From: Pleodorina starrii
Lineage: Eukaryota; Chlorophyta; Chlorophyceae; Chlamydomonadales; Volvocaceae
NCBI GenBank assembly: GCA_030267565.1
Contig: BRXU01000001.1
Coordinates: 6,200,001 to 6,264,000 of the forward strand
Length of the DNA stretch: 64,000 nucleotides
Direction of reading: 5' to 3'
Position 1 is the first letter of the stretch; each line of letters opens with the position of its first letter. Shown here one piece after another: positions 62,018-64,000 of the stretch. Made by a program: the position numbers and the translations under genes. The notes under the pieces were generated by a model. That model was not told the origin of the DNA, ran no database searches, and saw only the letters and a program-made list of their open reading frames with translations.

Positions 62018-64000
62018 GCCGCTGTTCTAGGCGTACCGATTCGGAAAAGTAATAGCCTTTCCCAATAAATCTACCTATAGGTTGCAAGTGTTAACGATCA
62101 TTAGTCCAGGAGGAAGCTTAGGATCGTGCTCAGCACGTCATCTATGACGCGGCTTGCCGCTCAGCACTCATTCAACATGTCGTACAAGCGGTCAAGCCCT
62201 GGCTTCTCGGTACGAGACGGCGGGTTCTTGGACGAAGTAGTCGTAATGTCCCCTTGTCGTACTTTCAACATCGGAGTTTTTGCTAAGAATGTTCTCTGTA
62301 ACAGCTATTTGCCGTGTTGCGACTTCGCTTCATCCTTGTATTCCCGCCTCTCCCACCCTGTCTGGCGCGCGCGACGCGTCGCTTGGCCACCGGGTCTGGA
62401 CCGCCCGGTGGTTAAGAGCCTAGGTCACGGCCAGCCACTGGTCCAACGTCAAAATGGAGATTTGACGTGGTTTTGGGAGACGAGCAGGGGTCGAGCCGAT
62501 CAGCGGGGAGACCGGATTTAGCGCCAAGCCTATCAGCGGGGCGGGGAATGGGATTGGCTGGGTTGTGGCACCAGTTCGTTACATCGTCGGTCACACAACG
62601 TCGTTGGTCGCAATTGCAAGTCCGTCGGGACTCGGCTCTGGTGGCAGCGCCGCTAGGCCTTCATTTAGCGTTAAGCAAGTGTAACGAATGACGACAAGGA
62701 GCAGCGTCAGCTCGTATTTACCATAGCCACATCGACCCATATTGCAAAATAATAATCCACAGCTACCAAAACACCCCCCTGACGATATAATTCAAGGAAC
62801 TTTCACATTTTAATAATATGACAGGCACGGACGGTACCTGACGGTGGACCCCAGGCGGGGGCTGGGACAGACGTGGCCCGCAGGGTCCGCAGACTTCGCC
62901 TGTCCCTGTCCAGCATTGGATCTGGTCCGCCTTGGCCTCCAGATAAAGTTTACCGTATGGACTCAAGCCACAAAATAATTACTAGATGCGCCAGGCTACG
63001 CGTCCATATCCACCGCCGAGCAAAGTGCCCGCTTAGACACTGAACACGCCCCCGCTGCCCCCCTCTAGGTTTTGGCTTCACCAGCAAACTCCGGGCTGAT
63101 GCGCCGATCTGGTCCGCAGACGAGAGCGAGCCAAGCAGATCAACAATTTGCACAGATACGAACTCCACCGACTCGACGACGACAGCCCACTTGCCCAGAT
63201 GCCCACGGCACCGTACAACCCGTACTGTACGACTCATGCCTCGGGCCTCCTCCATGCCACCTCAGCCACCCCAGGAGTCTAGGCGCCGCCCAGACCAACC
63301 CCCGGCGCTGCAATGGGTCCCTCTCCCATCCCATAGAGAAGGCGATACCAGGCTGGCGGGACCCACGTGGATCCCGAATCCAACGGCCAACGGCAGGGCC
63401 AGAGGCATCTGGGAGGGATACCGGTAACAGCTACTCCAGTCGCTATCCGCCGCTGCCGAGTCCCCCGACCCGCCAACAGACCCTACGGTATCCAGCGCCC
63501 GCGCCACGCGAAAACGAGCGCCAGCAGATGCCAGATGCGAGGATGCAAAATCTCGCCCCAGTGAGGGCGAGATTACGGTATGAAAATTAAGGAAACTCAA
63601 TCCTGGAGCGCAGACACGCAGAGGCAGATACGGTAGGCAGAGGCAAGCCGCCGCCCGCGAGCCGGGCGTCAGGCACTCGCCCCCCGCAGCCCGCCAGTCC
63701 GTCTGGGTGGCAGCAGCGTGGCTCCCAGCGTGGCAAGACCCGCCAACCCTCCTCCTCTGTACCACAACCAAAACCCACGCCTCGGCCCCCCGCCGGGAGC
63801 TAGTACTTACCTCAAGTACACATCGCATGCCTCTACATCGCCTTATAAGTTATAATGGCCAATTAGAAACAGCTCAACGCAACAGACAGCAGCGGGGATG
63901 GAGGCGGCGTTGTGGCCAACCGCCAAACGCCCGCCCGCTGCCAATGAACTTATAAGAAAAGAAGAAGACGGCAGGGAATCGCGAATCGGCACGTTCCCTC
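62018..64000. other. Right edge, no supported gene
   Basis: A 131-codon plus-strand frame at 62126-62521 is not recognisable. On the minus strand the codons at 63828-63811 (MRCVLE) end at a perfect GTAAGT donor, and an acceptor with a pyrimidine tract lies near 63607; this could be the first exon of an unmodelled gene, but the following frame is not convincing. An inverted repeat, aatctcgcc/ggcgagatt, lies at about 63549-63575. Confidence 0.4.

Noticed and set aside
63262..63828. Minus-strand 188-codon frame at the right edge
   Set aside because: The frame runs through a perfect GTAAGT donor after six codons and the remaining sequence has no recognisable features.

Overview
The window looks like nuclear DNA of a volvocine green alga (Chlamydomonas/Volvox relatives). 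The evidence is GC-rich, intron-dense genes, TGTAA-type polyadenylation signals after several stops, alanine/glycine/proline/glutamine low-complexity inserts, a giant (Ser-Pro-Pro-Pro)n cell-wall-type protein, an ankyrin protein of the volvocine type and a signal-peptide SOUL protein. The species cannot be named from sequence alone. All gene models below were assembled by hand from reading frame, splice sites and phase, with no transcript evidence.

Left part (1-19.9 kb): the 3' part of a leucine-rich-repeat protein gene (+, 720-3943), an F-box-like/ankyrin protein (-, 5385-7328), the RNA polymerase III subunit RPC5 (+, 9600-11075) and a secreted SOUL-type heme-binding protein (-, 12493-16702). 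Long repeat-bearing intergenic stretches separate them.

Middle (20-33.3 kb): a five-exon gene (+, 20119-27364) encodes a predicted 2051-residue secreted protein in which well over 1000 residues of SPPP-type sequence precede a complete glyoxal-oxidase/galactose-oxidase-like copper radical oxidase domain. A repeat-rich intergenic region follows. It ends in a satellite of about 117 copies of a 19-bp unit carrying a 12-bp palindrome (31068-33293).

Right part (33.9-62 kb): three related minus-strand genes (33903-36024, 37523-40064, 48023-52529) encode single-pass membrane proteins. Each has a signal peptide, a small cysteine-containing ectodomain starting with a CG(F/Y)Y(T/S)-like motif, a conserved phase-1 intron just after the ectodomain, one transmembrane helix and a low-complexity cytoplasmic tail. 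A relic of a fourth transmembrane exon lies between the first two. A predicted N-terminally acylated, disordered cytoplasmic protein (42963-46105) and a broken ion-channel fragment lie between the second and third. I do not recognise this family; it is the best candidate for an undescribed system here. Beyond it lie an isochorismatase-family hydrolase (+, 53006-54805), an SH3b-RING-transmembrane protein (-, 56357-57619) and a C2-domain protein with a Pro/Tyr-rich tail (-, 59386-62017). The last 2 kb contain no gene I can support.

Apart from the paralogous membrane-protein cluster, the genes do not form an obvious pathway.
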